From Albidovulum sp. (GTDB taxonomy: Bacteria; Pseudomonadota; Alphaproteobacteria; Rhodobacterales; Rhodobacteraceae): a stretch of DNA of 47,782 bases. The stretch's first letter is position 1. Every line of letters starts with the position of its first letter. Below, piece by piece: positions 1 to 8,272 of the stretch. The translations under genes were made by a program, and so were the position numbers. The stretch spans positions 1 through 47,782 of the forward strand of contig JAUQYA010000098.1 in assembly GCA_030837785.1 (NCBI GenBank), written 5' to 3'. The notes beneath the pieces are model-generated. The model ran no database searches, was not told where the DNA came from, and was given only the letters and a program-made list of their open reading frames with translations.

Positions 1-154
1 GTGGTTCTCGGTCTGGAACGCGAAGGACAAGGAATCGGCCATCGTCGTGGTCGATGACAAGACGCTCGAGCTGAAGAAGGTGATCAAGGACCCGCGCCTG
101 ATCACGCCGACCGGCAAGTTCAACGTCTACAACACCAGGAATGACGTCTACTGA
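1..154 (+). CDS. nirS: Cytochrome cd1 nitrite reductase, C-terminal end (partial)
   Basis: Only the last 50 codons are present, read from base 2 to the TGA at 152-154. The tail, ending in TPTGKFNVYNTRNDVY, is the characteristic C-terminus of the d1-heme propeller domain of NirS, the periplasmic enzyme that reduces nitrite to nitric oxide in denitrification. The downstream genes are the full heme d1 biosynthesis set, which supports the identification strongly. The catalytic residues, cytochrome c domain and promoter lie outside the window, so activity and regulation cannot be judged here. Confidence 0.93.
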   Translation, partial: WFSVWNAKDKESAIVVVDDKTLELKKVIKDPRLITPTGKFNVYNTRNDVY

Positions 155-162
155 CGTCACCC

Positions 163-205
163 GGACGGGCGGAGGGTTCAGGCGTTTCCTCCTCTTCGCC
201 CGTCC
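163..205 (+). terminator. Stem-loop between nirS and nirE
   Basis: GGACGGGCG at 163-171 pairs perfectly with CGCCCGTCC at 197-205, and the interior GAGG/CCTC can extend the stem. No T-run follows, so it is not a textbook intrinsic terminator. Its position directly after nirS suggests partial termination or protection of the nirS mRNA 3' end, which would make nirS transcript more abundant than the biosynthetic genes. That role is inference. Confidence 0.5.
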
Positions 206-226
206 ACCAGCACCGGAGCAGGCGAG

Positions 227-1018
227 ATGCGAGATTTCAGTCCGGGCAGGGTCTTTCTCATCGGCGCGGGGCCGGGCGACCCGGAACTGCTGACGCTGAA
301 GGCGGTGCGGCTGATCCGGGAGGCGGAGGTGGTGGTTCACGACCGCCTTGTCTCCGACGAGATCATGGCGCTGATCCCGGCCGGCGTGCGGCGCATCGAC
401 GTCGGCAAGATGGCCGGTCACCACAAGCTTCCGCAGGCCGAGATCAACGCGCTTCTCGTCGCGCTTGCCCGCGAGGGTCACAGGGTCGCGCGCCTCAAGG
501 GGGGCGATCCCATGATCTTCGGCCGCGGCTCGGAAGAGGCGGCCGTCCTTCGGGCCGCGGGAATCGCGGTGGAATACGTTCCAGGCATCACCGCCGCCCA
601 GGGCGCGGCCGCGTCGACCGGCGTTCCGCTCACCCACCGGGGGCTTGCGACCGGGGTCCGCTACGTGACGGGCCACCGTGCGAAGGACGCCAGGCTCGAC
701 CTCGACTGGGCCTCGCTCGCCTCGCAGGACACGACGCTTGTCGTCTACATGGGCGTGGCGAACATCGCCGAGATCGCTTTCCAGTTGATGCGGCACGGAA
801 TGCCGGCCTCGCTGCCGGTCCTGGCCGTGGCCTCGGCCACGACCCGGCGCGAACAGCGCATCCTGTCGAGCCTTGGCAGCGTCGCGGCCGACATGGCTGC
901 TGTGGCGTCCGACGTGCCGGTCCTGTTCGTCATCGGCCGGGTCGCGGCGCTTTACGACGAGATCGCGCTGGCAGACGCGCTTGCCTGCGAGGGGGCGGGG
1001 ATGGCGGCCTATGCTTAG
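227..1018 (+). CDS. nirE: Uroporphyrinogen-III C-methyltransferase NirE
   Basis: The 263-residue product is a SUMT-family SAM-dependent methyltransferase that converts uroporphyrinogen III to precorrin-2, the first committed step toward heme d1. Family motifs are visible: GAGPGD at about 13-18, GGDP at 92-95 and VPGITAAQGA at 118-127. The length fits stand-alone SUMT/NirE enzymes rather than the fused siroheme synthase CysG. Placement between nirS and nirC identifies it as the d1-dedicated paralogue and not a cobalamin or siroheme enzyme. The stop overlaps the nirC start by 8 bases, suggesting translational coupling. Confidence 0.94.
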   Translation: MRDFSPGRVFLIGAGPGDPELLTLKAVRLIREAEVVVHDRLVSDEIMALIPAGVRRIDVGKMAGHHKLPQAEINALLVALAREGHRVARLKGGDPMIFGRGSEEAAVLRAAGIAVEYVPGITAAQGAAASTGVPLTHRGLATGVRYVTGHRAKDARLDLDWASLASQDTTLVVYMGVANIAEIAFQLMRHGMPASLPVLAVASATTRREQRILSSLGSVAADMAAVASDVPVLFVIGRVAALYDEIALADALACEGAGMAAYA

Positions 1019-1313
1019 GTTCGCGGCCCTGCTCGCTCTCGCGCTGCCGGCCCAGGCCGAAGTCACGCCGGAGCGGGCGGGGAAGCTAGAACACATCGTG
1101 ATCCAGGACTGCGGTTCCTGCCACGGGCTGACGATGAAGGGCGGACTCGGCTCTCCGCTCACGCCCGAGGCGCTGGCCCATGCCGAGCCCGAGGGGCTCG
1201 CCACGATCATCCTCGAGGGCGTTCCCGGCACCGCGATGCCGCGCTGGCGCCCGGTCCTGAGCGAGGACGACGCGCTCTGGATCGCCGACTACCTGAAAGG
1301 ACGAACCCCATGA
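1011..1313 (+). CDS. nirC: c-type cytochrome NirC
   Basis: This is a 100-residue periplasmic monoheme cytochrome c. I chose the ATG at 1011, overlapping the end of nirE, because it gives a clean signal peptide (residues 1 to about 17, ending AQA). The heme-binding motif CGSCH is at residues 34-38 and a Met-containing segment lies nearer the C-terminus. NirC proteins are proposed electron carriers for d1 biosynthesis or for NirS. A longer reading frame extends upstream but only inside nirE. The stop overlaps the nirF start as ATGA. Confidence 0.9.
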   Translation: MLRFAALLALALPAQAEVTPERAGKLEHIVIQDCGSCHGLTMKGGLGSPLTPEALAHAEPEGLATIILEGVPGTAMPRWRPVLSEDDALWIADYLKGRTP

Positions 1314-2452
1314 AGGCCCTTCTCGCAGCCCTGTTGGTCGCCGCGGCTCCGGCCGTGGCCGACGAGGTGCGCGCCACCGGCGATCTGGGGCTTGTCATCG
1401 AACGGGCGACCGGCTCGCTTCTGGTCGTCGACCGGTCCGACCATGCCTCGATCGGACGGATCGAGGGGCTTGGCGATCTTTCGCACGCAACGCTGACCTA
1501 CAGTCCCGACGAACGCTACGCCTATGTGTTCGGCCGCGACGGCGGGCTGACCAAGGTCGACATGGTGACGCAGGCGATCGCGAAGCGGATCGTCCAGGGT
1601 GGCAATTCCATCGGCGGGGCGATTTCCGACGACGGCAAGCTGATCGCGGTGTCGAACTACGAGCCGGGGGGCGTGAAGGTCTTCGATGCCGGCACGCTGG
1701 AGCAGGTGGCCGACATTCCCGCCGGCGCCAAGACCATCGGCCTCGTCGATGTCCCCGGTCGCCGCTTCGCCTGGGCGACCTGGGAGACGGGCGAGGCCTT
1801 CATGGCGGATTTCTCCGGCCCCGAAACGGTCGTGACCAAGCTCGGCGACGTCGGCCGCAATCCCTTCGACGCGGTGCTGACCGACGACGCCCACACCTTC
1901 CTCGTCGGCCTCTTCGGCGAGAAGGGGGTGACCGCGATCGACCTCTGGGACGAGCATCCGGAGCCGGTCCGCTTCCTCAAGGACTACGGCAAGACCGAGG
2001 ACGACCTGCCGGTCTACAAGATGCCGCACCTTCAGGGCTGGGCCTTCACCGAGGGGCAGTATGTCCTGCCGGCCGTCGGCCAGCACGAGCTGCTCTGGGT
2101 CGACCGCGAGAGCCTCGAGGAGGTCGCGCGCACGCCGGTTCACGGCCAGCCGGTGTTCATCATCGCCCAGCCGGGCTCGCCCTTCGTCTGGGTGAACTTC
2201 GCCACACCGCTCAACGACACCGTTCAGGTGGTGGACAGCCGCACGCACCAGGTGGTCCGGACGCTGACGCCCGGCGCTGCGGTGCTGCACATGGAATTCG
2301 CCCCGCGGGGCGCCGAGGTCTGGATTTCGGCGCGCGACGACAACCGGGTGATGATCTACGACACGCGGAGCCTGAAACTGGTGGGAGAGATTGCGGCCGA
2401 AAGCCCCTCGGGCATCTTCTTCACGGCGCGGGCGCACAGGATCGGGCTCTGA
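1310..2452 (+). CDS. nirF: Heme d1 biosynthesis protein NirF
   Basis: The 380-residue protein has an N-terminal signal peptide (about residues 1-18, ending AVA) and then a single eight-bladed-propeller-like domain related to the d1 domain of NirS but without a cytochrome c domain. Repeated VDR, DSRT and YDTRSL-type blade edges are visible. NirF is required for a late step in heme d1 formation and binds d1-type tetrapyrroles. Whether it is periplasmic varies between species; the signal peptide here argues for export. ATGA overlap with nirC and a 2-base gap to nirDL place it in the operon. Confidence 0.93.
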   Translation: MKALLAALLVAAAPAVADEVRATGDLGLVIERATGSLLVVDRSDHASIGRIEGLGDLSHATLTYSPDERYAYVFGRDGGLTKVDMVTQAIAKRIVQGGNSIGGAISDDGKLIAVSNYEPGGVKVFDAGTLEQVADIPAGAKTIGLVDVPGRRFAWATWETGEAFMADFSGPETVVTKLGDVGRNPFDAVLTDDAHTFLVGLFGEKGVTAIDLWDEHPEPVRFLKDYGKTEDDLPVYKMPHLQGWAFTEGQYVLPAVGQHELLWVDRESLEEVARTPVHGQPVFIIAQPGSPFVWVNFATPLNDTVQVVDSRTHQVVRTLTPGAAVLHMEFAPRGAEVWISARDDNRVMIYDTRSLKLVGEIAAESPSGIFFTARAHRIGL

Positions 2453-2454
2453 CC

Positions 2455-3438
2455 ATGTTCGACCGGCTCGACCCGATCGACCGCCGCCTGCTGGACGAGT
2501 TCCAGCGTGACCTTCCGCTGGTGCCGCGGCCCTTCGCGGCGATCGGCGCCGCGCTGGGCGTGGCGGAGGACGAGGTGATCGTCCGGCTCGACCGGCTTCG
2601 CGCCCGCGCGATGATCGCGCGCGTCGGCGCGACCGTGCGGCCGAACACCGCCGGCGCCTCGACCCTTGCCGCGATGGCGGTGCCCGAGGCGCGGTTGGAG
2701 GAGATTGCGGCCATTGTCGGCGCCGAGCCGGGGGTGAACCATTCCTACCTGCGCGAGGCCGACTGGAACCTGTGGTTCGTCGCCACCGCGCCCGACGGCG
2801 AAGCGCTGGATGGCTCGCTCGCGCGGATCGGGAAGGCCACCGGCCTCGGCGTTCTCGACCTCAGGCTGGTGCGGCCGTTCAACATCGACCTCGGCTTCCG
2901 CCTTGCCGGCACGGTTGTGGCGATGCCGGTGCCGCGGCCCCTGTCCCCGGCGGTGCTGAGCGAGGCCGACCGGCCGATCCTTCAGGCGCTGACCACGGGG
3001 CTGCCGCTGGTGCCCCGCCCCTTCGCCGCGCTGGCCGATGCGCTTGGCCAGGACGAGGCGACGGTGATCGCCCGGGTCGCGGCGCTGTCCGCGGCCGGGT
3101 TCCTGACCCGGGTCGGCATCATCGTGCGCCACCGCGCCGTGGGCTGGAATGCCAACGCGATGGTGGTCTGGTCGCTGCCCGAGGCCCGCATCAGGGAGGC
3201 GGGCGAGGCGCTGGCCCGCCAGCCCGGCGTCACGCTCTGCTATCAGCGGCGGACGGTTCCCGGCGTCTGGGACTATCCGCTCTATTCGATGATCCACGCC
3301 CGCAGCCGGACCGAGGCGCTGGCGACCCTGGCCGATGCCGCCCGTCTGCCCGAGCTTGCCGGCGCCACCCATCGCGCGCTCTTCTCCACCCGCTGCTTCA
3401 AGCAGACCGGCGCGCTTCTGAAGGCGGAGGCGGCATGA
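2455..3438 (+). CDS. nirDL: Siroheme decarboxylase NirD-NirL fusion
   Basis: The 327 residues fall into two homologous AsnC/Lrp-like halves, about 1-155 and 165-327. Each half starts with a DR..L-type helix followed by a near-identical LPLVPRPFAA segment (about residues 22 and 185). NirD and NirL are components of siroheme decarboxylase, which converts siroheme to 12,18-didecarboxysiroheme on the way to heme d1. Here they are one polypeptide, while NirG and NirH follow as separate genes. Despite the regulator-like fold these are enzymes. The stop overlaps nirG as ATGA. Confidence 0.9.
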   Translation: MFDRLDPIDRRLLDEFQRDLPLVPRPFAAIGAALGVAEDEVIVRLDRLRARAMIARVGATVRPNTAGASTLAAMAVPEARLEEIAAIVGAEPGVNHSYLREADWNLWFVATAPDGEALDGSLARIGKATGLGVLDLRLVRPFNIDLGFRLAGTVVAMPVPRPLSPAVLSEADRPILQALTTGLPLVPRPFAALADALGQDEATVIARVAALSAAGFLTRVGIIVRHRAVGWNANAMVVWSLPEARIREAGEALARQPGVTLCYQRRTVPGVWDYPLYSMIHARSRTEALATLADAARLPELAGATHRALFSTRCFKQTGALLKAEAA

Positions 3439-3908
3439 AACGCGCGGCCCTTTCCCCCGACGCGCTCGACGCGACCGACCGGGCGATCCTCAACGCGCTC
3501 CAGGAGGGATTTCCGCTGAGCCACCGCCCCTTCGAGGAAGCCGGGCGCGCCCTCGGCATCAGCGAGGACGACCTGATCGCGCGGATCCGCAACCTGCGCG
3601 AGGAAGGCGCGATCACCCGCTTCGGCCCGTTCTTCGATGTCGAGGCGATGGGCGGGGCCTTCTGCCTTTGCGCGATGGCGGTGCCGGAGGCGCGTTTCGA
3701 TGCGGTCGTGACTTTGGTCAATGCCCATCCGGAAGTGGCACACAATTATGAACGCGCCCACCGGCTGAACATGTGGTTCGTTCTGGCGACCGACCGGCCG
3801 GAGGCAATCGAACGGATCGCGTGCGCCATCGAGGCCGAGACCGGCCTGAAGGTGCTGCGGTTCCCGAAACTGAAGGAGTTCTTCATCGGATTCCGCGTGA
3901 CGGCATGA
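3435..3908 (+). CDS. nirG: Siroheme decarboxylase subunit NirG
   Basis: The 157-residue AsnC/Lrp-fold protein resembles the halves of NirDL, with an FPLSHRPFEEAG segment near residue 25 and a conserved RLNMWFVL strand. It is a component of the siroheme decarboxylase complex. I chose the ATG at 3435, which overlaps the nirDL stop as ATGA; the same frame stays open upstream but only as an antisense-free shadow inside nirDL. Assigning it as G rather than L rests on gene order (DL-G-H) and the FPLSHRPF motif. Confidence 0.85.
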   Translation: MKRAALSPDALDATDRAILNALQEGFPLSHRPFEEAGRALGISEDDLIARIRNLREEGAITRFGPFFDVEAMGGAFCLCAMAVPEARFDAVVTLVNAHPEVAHNYERAHRLNMWFVLATDRPEAIERIACAIEAETGLKVLRFPKLKEFFIGFRVTA

Positions 3909-4390
3909 CGATCGACGCAGACGACAGGCGTATCATCAACGCGACGCAGGGCGGGCTTCCCCTTGCGCCCGCGCCCTATGCCGAGGTCGCCCGCTGGCTC
4001 GGGCTCGGCGAGGCCGAGGTGATCGCGCGGCTCGCGGCGATGCAGGAAAGCGGCGTGATCCGGCGCATCGCGCTGGCGCCCAACCACTATGCGCTGGGCG
4101 TGACCGCCAACGGGATGAGCGTCTGGGACGTGGCCGACGACGTGGCCGAGGCGCTGGGCGCCAAGGTGGGCGCGCTCGACTTCGTCAGCCACTGCTACCT
4201 GAGACCCCGCGCGCTTCCCGACTGGCCCTACAACCTCTTCGCGATGATCCACGGCCGCGACCGGGCCGAGGTGGAGACGAAGCGGGAGGAGATCGCGGCG
4301 CTTCTCGCGCCTGCCTGCCGGTCGTCCGACATTCTCTATTCCACGCGCATCCTGAAGAAGACCGGGCTGCGCCTGACCGACGGAGGCTAG
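3905..4390 (+). CDS. nirH: Siroheme decarboxylase subunit NirH
   Basis: The 161-residue AsnC/Lrp-fold protein is the last of the siroheme decarboxylase family members in the operon. It contains LPLAPAPYAEVA near residues 18-29, LPDWPYNLFAMIHG in the middle, and ends with a STRILKKTGLRL segment similar to the NirL half of nirDL (STRCFKQTGALL). The ATG at 3905 overlaps the nirG stop as ATGA. Three bases separate its stop from nirJ. Confidence 0.87.
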   Translation: MTIDADDRRIINATQGGLPLAPAPYAEVARWLGLGEAEVIARLAAMQESGVIRRIALAPNHYALGVTANGMSVWDVADDVAEALGAKVGALDFVSHCYLRPRALPDWPYNLFAMIHGRDRAEVETKREEIAALLAPACRSSDILYSTRILKKTGLRLTDGG

Positions 4391-4393
4391 GCG

Positions 4394-5602
4394 ATGTTCC
4401 GTCTGACCCAATACATGCAGGAACTCGTCCGACCAACGCCGGTCAGGCGGCGCGCGGGTGCGCCGAAGCCGGTGGTGATCTGGAACCTGACGCGGCGCTG
4501 CAACCTGCGCTGCCGGCACTGCTACACGACCTCGGCGGATGTGCCCTTTCCGGGCGAACTCAGCCACGACCAGGCGATGGCGGTGCTCGACGACCTTGCC
4601 GGCTTCGCCATCCCGGCGCTGATCCTGTCGGGCGGCGAGCCGCTGTCGCGGTTCGACTTCTTCGAGCTCGCCGAACGCGCGCGCGCGCTCGACTTCCGCC
4701 ACCTGTCGCTCTCCACCAACGGCACCAAGGTCGCCGACTGCGCCGACCGGATCGCCGGTCTGGGCTTCGACTACGTCGGCATCTCGCTTGACGGGATCGG
4801 GGCGGTGAACGACTGGTTCCGCGGCGTCGACGGCGCCTTCGACGCGGCGCTGGCCGGGGTCCGCGCCTGCAAGGCGCGGGGCGTCAAGGTCGGCCTGCGC
4901 TTCACCATCACCGAGGACAACGCCCATACGCTGCCGCAGATGCTCGACCTCTGCGAGGCGGAAGGCGTCGACAAGTTCTATCTCTCGCACCTGGTCTATG
5001 CCGGGCGGGGCGACAAGAACCGGGGCGAGGACACCGCCCACGCCCATACCCGCAAGGCGATGGATTTCCTGATCGGCCGCGCCTGGGCCGCCGTCGCCGC
5101 CGGCGGGCCGCTGGAGATCGTGACCGGCAACAACGACGCCGACGCGGTCTGGTTCCTGCGCTGGGCCGAGCGCAATTTCGCGCCCGACAGGGTGGCGCAT
5201 CTGCGCGCGCATCTGGAAGCCTGGGGCGGCAATTCCTCGGGCCTCGGTGTTGCCAACATCGACCATCAGGGCCGCGTCCACCCCGACACCTACTGGTCCG
5301 ACTACACGGTGGGTTCGGTGAAGGAGCGCCGCTTTTCCGACCTCTGGACCGGCGACGACCCGATGCTCGCGGCGCTTCGCCAGCGGCCGCGCCCGCTCAA
5401 GGGCCGCTGCGGCGCCTGCGCCTTCCAGTCGGTCTGCGGCGGCAACACCCGGATCCGCGCCCTTCAGGTCACGGGCGACCCCTGGGCCGAAGACCCGGCC
5501 TGCTACCTTTCCAACCAGGAGATCGGCGTCGAGGAGGCCAGCCGCCTCACCGTGACGCCGTTCCGGGGCAAGAGCCATGATCCGGCACATCGTTTTCTCT
5601 AG
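4394..5602 (+). CDS. nirJ: Radical SAM heme d1 synthesis protein NirJ
   Basis: The 402-residue radical SAM enzyme has the CxxxCxxC cluster motif at C36, C40 and C43 (CNLRCRHCY) and a C-terminal SPASM-like auxiliary cluster region with C339, C342, C348 and C370. NirJ converts didecarboxysiroheme by removing two propionate side chains, a step toward the d1 oxo groups. SGGEPL at about 77-82 is the usual SAM-contact motif. It is cytoplasmic. The 3' end overlaps nirN by 26 bases. Confidence 0.94.
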   Translation: MFRLTQYMQELVRPTPVRRRAGAPKPVVIWNLTRRCNLRCRHCYTTSADVPFPGELSHDQAMAVLDDLAGFAIPALILSGGEPLSRFDFFELAERARALDFRHLSLSTNGTKVADCADRIAGLGFDYVGISLDGIGAVNDWFRGVDGAFDAALAGVRACKARGVKVGLRFTITEDNAHTLPQMLDLCEAEGVDKFYLSHLVYAGRGDKNRGEDTAHAHTRKAMDFLIGRAWAAVAAGGPLEIVTGNNDADAVWFLRWAERNFAPDRVAHLRAHLEAWGGNSSGLGVANIDHQGRVHPDTYWSDYTVGSVKERRFSDLWTGDDPMLAALRQRPRPLKGRCGACAFQSVCGGNTRIRALQVTGDPWAEDPACYLSNQEIGVEEASRLTVTPFRGKSHDPAHRFL

Positions 5603-7139
5603 TCTGCTCGTCGCCATGCCGGCGCTGGCCGCATCGTCGGGGGCTGCGCCCGACGGCGCGGGCGTCTTCGCCGACCACTGCGCCTCCTGCCACGGCGAGA
5701 ACCGCCTCGGCGGCACCGGACCGGCGCTGATCCCGGAGACGCTCGGCCGGATCAAGCCCGATGCGCTCGCCGGGATCATCCGGGACGGGCGGGTGGCGAC
5801 CCAGATGCAGGGCTTTTCCGGGACGCTGAGCGCCGAAGAGATCGCCGCCGTCACCGCCTGGATCGGCGAGCCGCTGGCTGAGGCGCCGGCGTGGCGCGAG
5901 GCCGACATCGCCGCGACGCGCGAGATGCGGGACGACTACACCCCCGCCGCGGCGCCGGTCTTCACCGGCGATCCGATGAACATCACGCTGGTGGTGGAGA
6001 CCGGCGACCATCATGTCAGCGTGCTCGACGGCGACACGTTCTCGGTGCTCGACCGCTTCGCCACGCCCTTCGCCGTCCACGGCGGGCCGAAGTTTTCGCC
6101 CGACGGCCGCTTCGTCTTCATCATGTCGCGCGACGGCTGGGTACAGAAATACGATATCTGGTCACTGCACGAGGTTGGCCGCGTCCGCGCCGGGCTGAAC
6201 AGCCGCAATATTGCCATGAGCCACGACGGCAAATGGCTCGCGGTCGCCAACTACCTGCCGAACACGCTGACGATCCTGTCGACGGCGGACCTTGCGGTGG
6301 CGAAGGTGATCGACGTGGCGGGCCGCGACGGCACGCCCTCGCGCGTCTCGGCAGTCTACCAGGCGCCCGACCGCAGGAGCTTCGTCCTGGCGCTGAAGGA
6401 CGTGCCAGAGATATGGGAGGTGGCGACCGACCCCGATGCCGGGCCGTTCCACGACGGCTTCGTGCACAGCTACGAGGCGGGGATGGAGGAAAGCCTTGCC
6501 GCCGAGAAGGGCCTTTTCGCCCGCCGGCGGATCGCGGTGGGCGCGCCGATCGACGACTTCTTCTTCGACCCCGGCTACCACAACCTGATCGGCACCAACC
6601 GCGAGGGCGACAAGGGGGTGGTGGTCAACCTCGACGTCGGCCGCGAGATCGCCGACCTGCCGCTGCCGGGGATGCCGCATCTCGGCTCCGGGATCAGCTG
6701 GATGTGGAACGGCCGCCGGGTGATGGCGACGCCGCATCTGAAGGAAGGGGTGCTGAGCGTCATCGACATGGACAACTGGTCGCTGGTGAAGACGATCAGG
6801 ACCGACGGGCCGGGGTTCTTCCTGCGCAGCCACGACGCCTCTCCCTATGTCTGGGCCGACGTGTTCTTCGGCGAGAACAAGGGCACGATGCACATCATCG
6901 ACAAGCAGACGCTGGAGATCGTCCAGAGCATGCGTCCGGCGCCGGGCAAGACCGTGGCGCATACCGAGTTCACCCGCGACGGCCGCTATGCGCTCGTCTC
7001 GGTCTGGGAGGACGACGGCGCGGTGATCGTCTATGATGCGCGGACGCTTGAGGAGGTGAAGCGGCTGCCGATGCGGAAACCCTCAGGGAAATACAATGTC
7101 TGGAACAAGATCACCTTCGAGGACGGCACCTCGCATTGA
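5577..7139 (+). CDS. nirN: Cytochrome c / d1-propeller protein NirN
   Basis: The 520-residue product has a signal peptide (about 1-19), a cytochrome c domain with CASCH at residues 35-39, and a C-terminal propeller related to the NirS d1 domain. NirN is the periplasmic dehydrogenase that introduces the acrylate double bond in the last step of heme d1 synthesis and passes d1 toward NirS. The ATG at 5577 lies inside the 3' end of nirJ and gives a good signal sequence. It could be mistaken for NirS, but the short N-terminus and operon position favour NirN. Confidence 0.9.
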   Translation: MIRHIVFSSLLVAMPALAASSGAAPDGAGVFADHCASCHGENRLGGTGPALIPETLGRIKPDALAGIIRDGRVATQMQGFSGTLSAEEIAAVTAWIGEPLAEAPAWREADIAATREMRDDYTPAAAPVFTGDPMNITLVVETGDHHVSVLDGDTFSVLDRFATPFAVHGGPKFSPDGRFVFIMSRDGWVQKYDIWSLHEVGRVRAGLNSRNIAMSHDGKWLAVANYLPNTLTILSTADLAVAKVIDVAGRDGTPSRVSAVYQAPDRRSFVLALKDVPEIWEVATDPDAGPFHDGFVHSYEAGMEESLAAEKGLFARRRIAVGAPIDDFFFDPGYHNLIGTNREGDKGVVVNLDVGREIADLPLPGMPHLGSGISWMWNGRRVMATPHLKEGVLSVIDMDNWSLVKTIRTDGPGFFLRSHDASPYVWADVFFGENKGTMHIIDKQTLEIVQSMRPAPGKTVAHTEFTRDGRYALVSVWEDDGAVIVYDARTLEEVKRLPMRKPSGKYNVWNKITFEDGTSH

Positions 7140-7371
7140 ACCTGACCGGGGCGGGAAATGGCCGCTCTGGAAGCTTGGGGCGGTGCTTTACCCCTTCGCG
7201 GCTGCGGCGGTGGCGATCAACCTCTTCATGCTTGGCCTGATCGGGCCGGCGGTCGGCCAGCCCGCCCTGTCGCCGGTTGTGTCGCTCGTACTTTCGGTGC
7301 CCCTGGGCGTGCCGGCCAGCTGGCTTGCCGCGCGCTGGGTCCGCCATCTTCTCGACGAGGCGGAGGGGTAG
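7096..7371 (+). CDS. Small two-helix membrane protein after nirN
   Basis: This 91-residue protein is of unknown function. Two hydrophobic segments (about residues 26-49 and 57-80) flank a short loop, with charged ends. The start ATG lies 44 bases inside nirN; no better in-frame start exists before the first helix. Overlap with nirN and same-strand placement suggest cotranscription with the nir operon. I do not recognise a named family. A role near membrane-bound assembly of NirS, or simple hitchhiking, are both possible. Confidence 0.7.
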   Translation: MSGTRSPSRTAPRIEPDRGGKWPLWKLGAVLYPFAAAAVAINLFMLGLIGPAVGQPALSPVVSLVLSVPLGVPASWLAARWVRHLLDEAEG

Positions 7372-7393
7372 GGATGCGACCCTCGCGCGCCCG

Positions 7394-8161
7394 TCATGCC
7401 CGATCCGGCAGGATCACCTCGCAGCCCCAGTCGCGGCAGCGTGCGGCAAGCGCCGGCGGGAAGGGAAGGTCGGTGAACACCCGGCCAATGGCGGCGAGCG
7501 AAGCGATCCTGACCGGCGCGCGGCGGGCAAGCTTCGAGGCATCGGCGACGAGGCAGCTTTCCCGCGACTGCCGCAGGATCGCCTGGGCCACCCGCACCTC
7601 CTGCGGGTCATAGTCGAGAAGGTCGCCCTCGGCATCGAGCGCCGAGGTGCCGACGATGGCGTAGTCGACCTTGAAATGGCCGATGGCCTCGGTCGTGAGA
7701 TCGCCGACGAGGCCGCCGTCCGACCGGCGCAGGACGCCCCCCGCGACGATCACATCGCAGCCTTCGCTTTCGGCGAGGATGTTGGCGACGTTGATGTTGT
7801 TCGTGACCACCGTGAGGTTGCGGTGGTGGAGAAGCGCGCGCGCCACAGCCTCGGTCGTGGTGCCGATGTTGAGGAAGAGCGAGGCGTTGTCGGGGATCGT
7901 CGCGGCGCAGGTCCGGCCGATCGCCGCCTTCGCCTCGGCGTTCATCAGCCGGCGTTCCGCATAACCGATGTTGGCCACGCCGGCGCGCAGGACTGCGCCG
8001 CCGTGAACCCGGTCGAGCTTGCCGGCGTCGGCCAGTTCCGACAGGTCGCGCCGGATCGTCTGGAGCGTGACGCCGAAGCGTGCGGCCAGATCCTCCACCG
8101 CGACGCGCCCCTCGGTGCGGGCAAGATCGAGGATTTCGCTTTGCCGGAAACTCAGTGCCAT
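7394..8161 (-). CDS. glpR: DeoR/GlpR-family transcriptional regulator
   Basis: The 255-residue regulator has an N-terminal DeoR-type winged HTH (about residues 5-57, with VEDLAARFGVTLQTIRRDL) and a C-terminal DeoRC sugar-phosphate sensor domain containing the NIGTTTEA and TNN patterns typical of the family. It is transcribed divergently from glpD, so it is very probably the glycerol-3-phosphate-responsive repressor of glpD-glpK. The ligand is inferred from context. The frame is intact and of normal length. Confidence 0.87.
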   Translation of the reverse strand: MALSFRQSEILDLARTEGRVAVEDLAARFGVTLQTIRRDLSELADAGKLDRVHGGAVLRAGVANIGYAERRLMNAEAKAAIGRTCAATIPDNASLFLNIGTTTEAVARALLHHRNLTVVTNNINVANILAESEGCDVIVAGGVLRRSDGGLVGDLTTEAIGHFKVDYAIVGTSALDAEGDLLDYDPQEVRVAQAILRQSRESCLVADASKLARRAPVRIASLAAIGRVFTDLPFPPALAARCRDWGCEVILPDRA

Positions 8162-8194
8162 CGCGGCCCTCCCGGGCGCTTCCTATCACCGGAA

Positions 8195-8272
8195 GCGAAC
8201 ATTTGCGAATGAAAAAGTTGACAAAACGCGCATGCGGGGGCGATATGGAACCGCAATCCGGAGGGTGAATTG
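8195..8272 (+). promoter_or_regulatory. glpR-glpD divergent control region with TTG start
   Basis: A GCGAA repeat occurs twice in tandem near 8194-8208 and includes CGAACATT, which matches one half of the enterobacterial GlpR operator. A perfect TTGACA lies at 8218-8223, with a weak -10 candidate (CGATAT) 17 bases later. GGAGG at 8260-8264 sits 5 bases before a TTG at 8270, which decides the glpD start. The promoter and operator are visual predictions. Confidence 0.5.

Noticed and set aside
1..226. An FNR/NNR box (TTGAT-N4-ATCAA) for the nir genes
   Set aside because: I found none near nirE. The control site is expected upstream of nirS, outside the window.
3746..5908. A 720-residue open frame antisense to nirH, nirJ and the nirN start
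   Set aside because: High GC leaves long open frames opposite real genes. It is Arg/Gly/Val-rich with no domain and runs antisense to well-identified genes.
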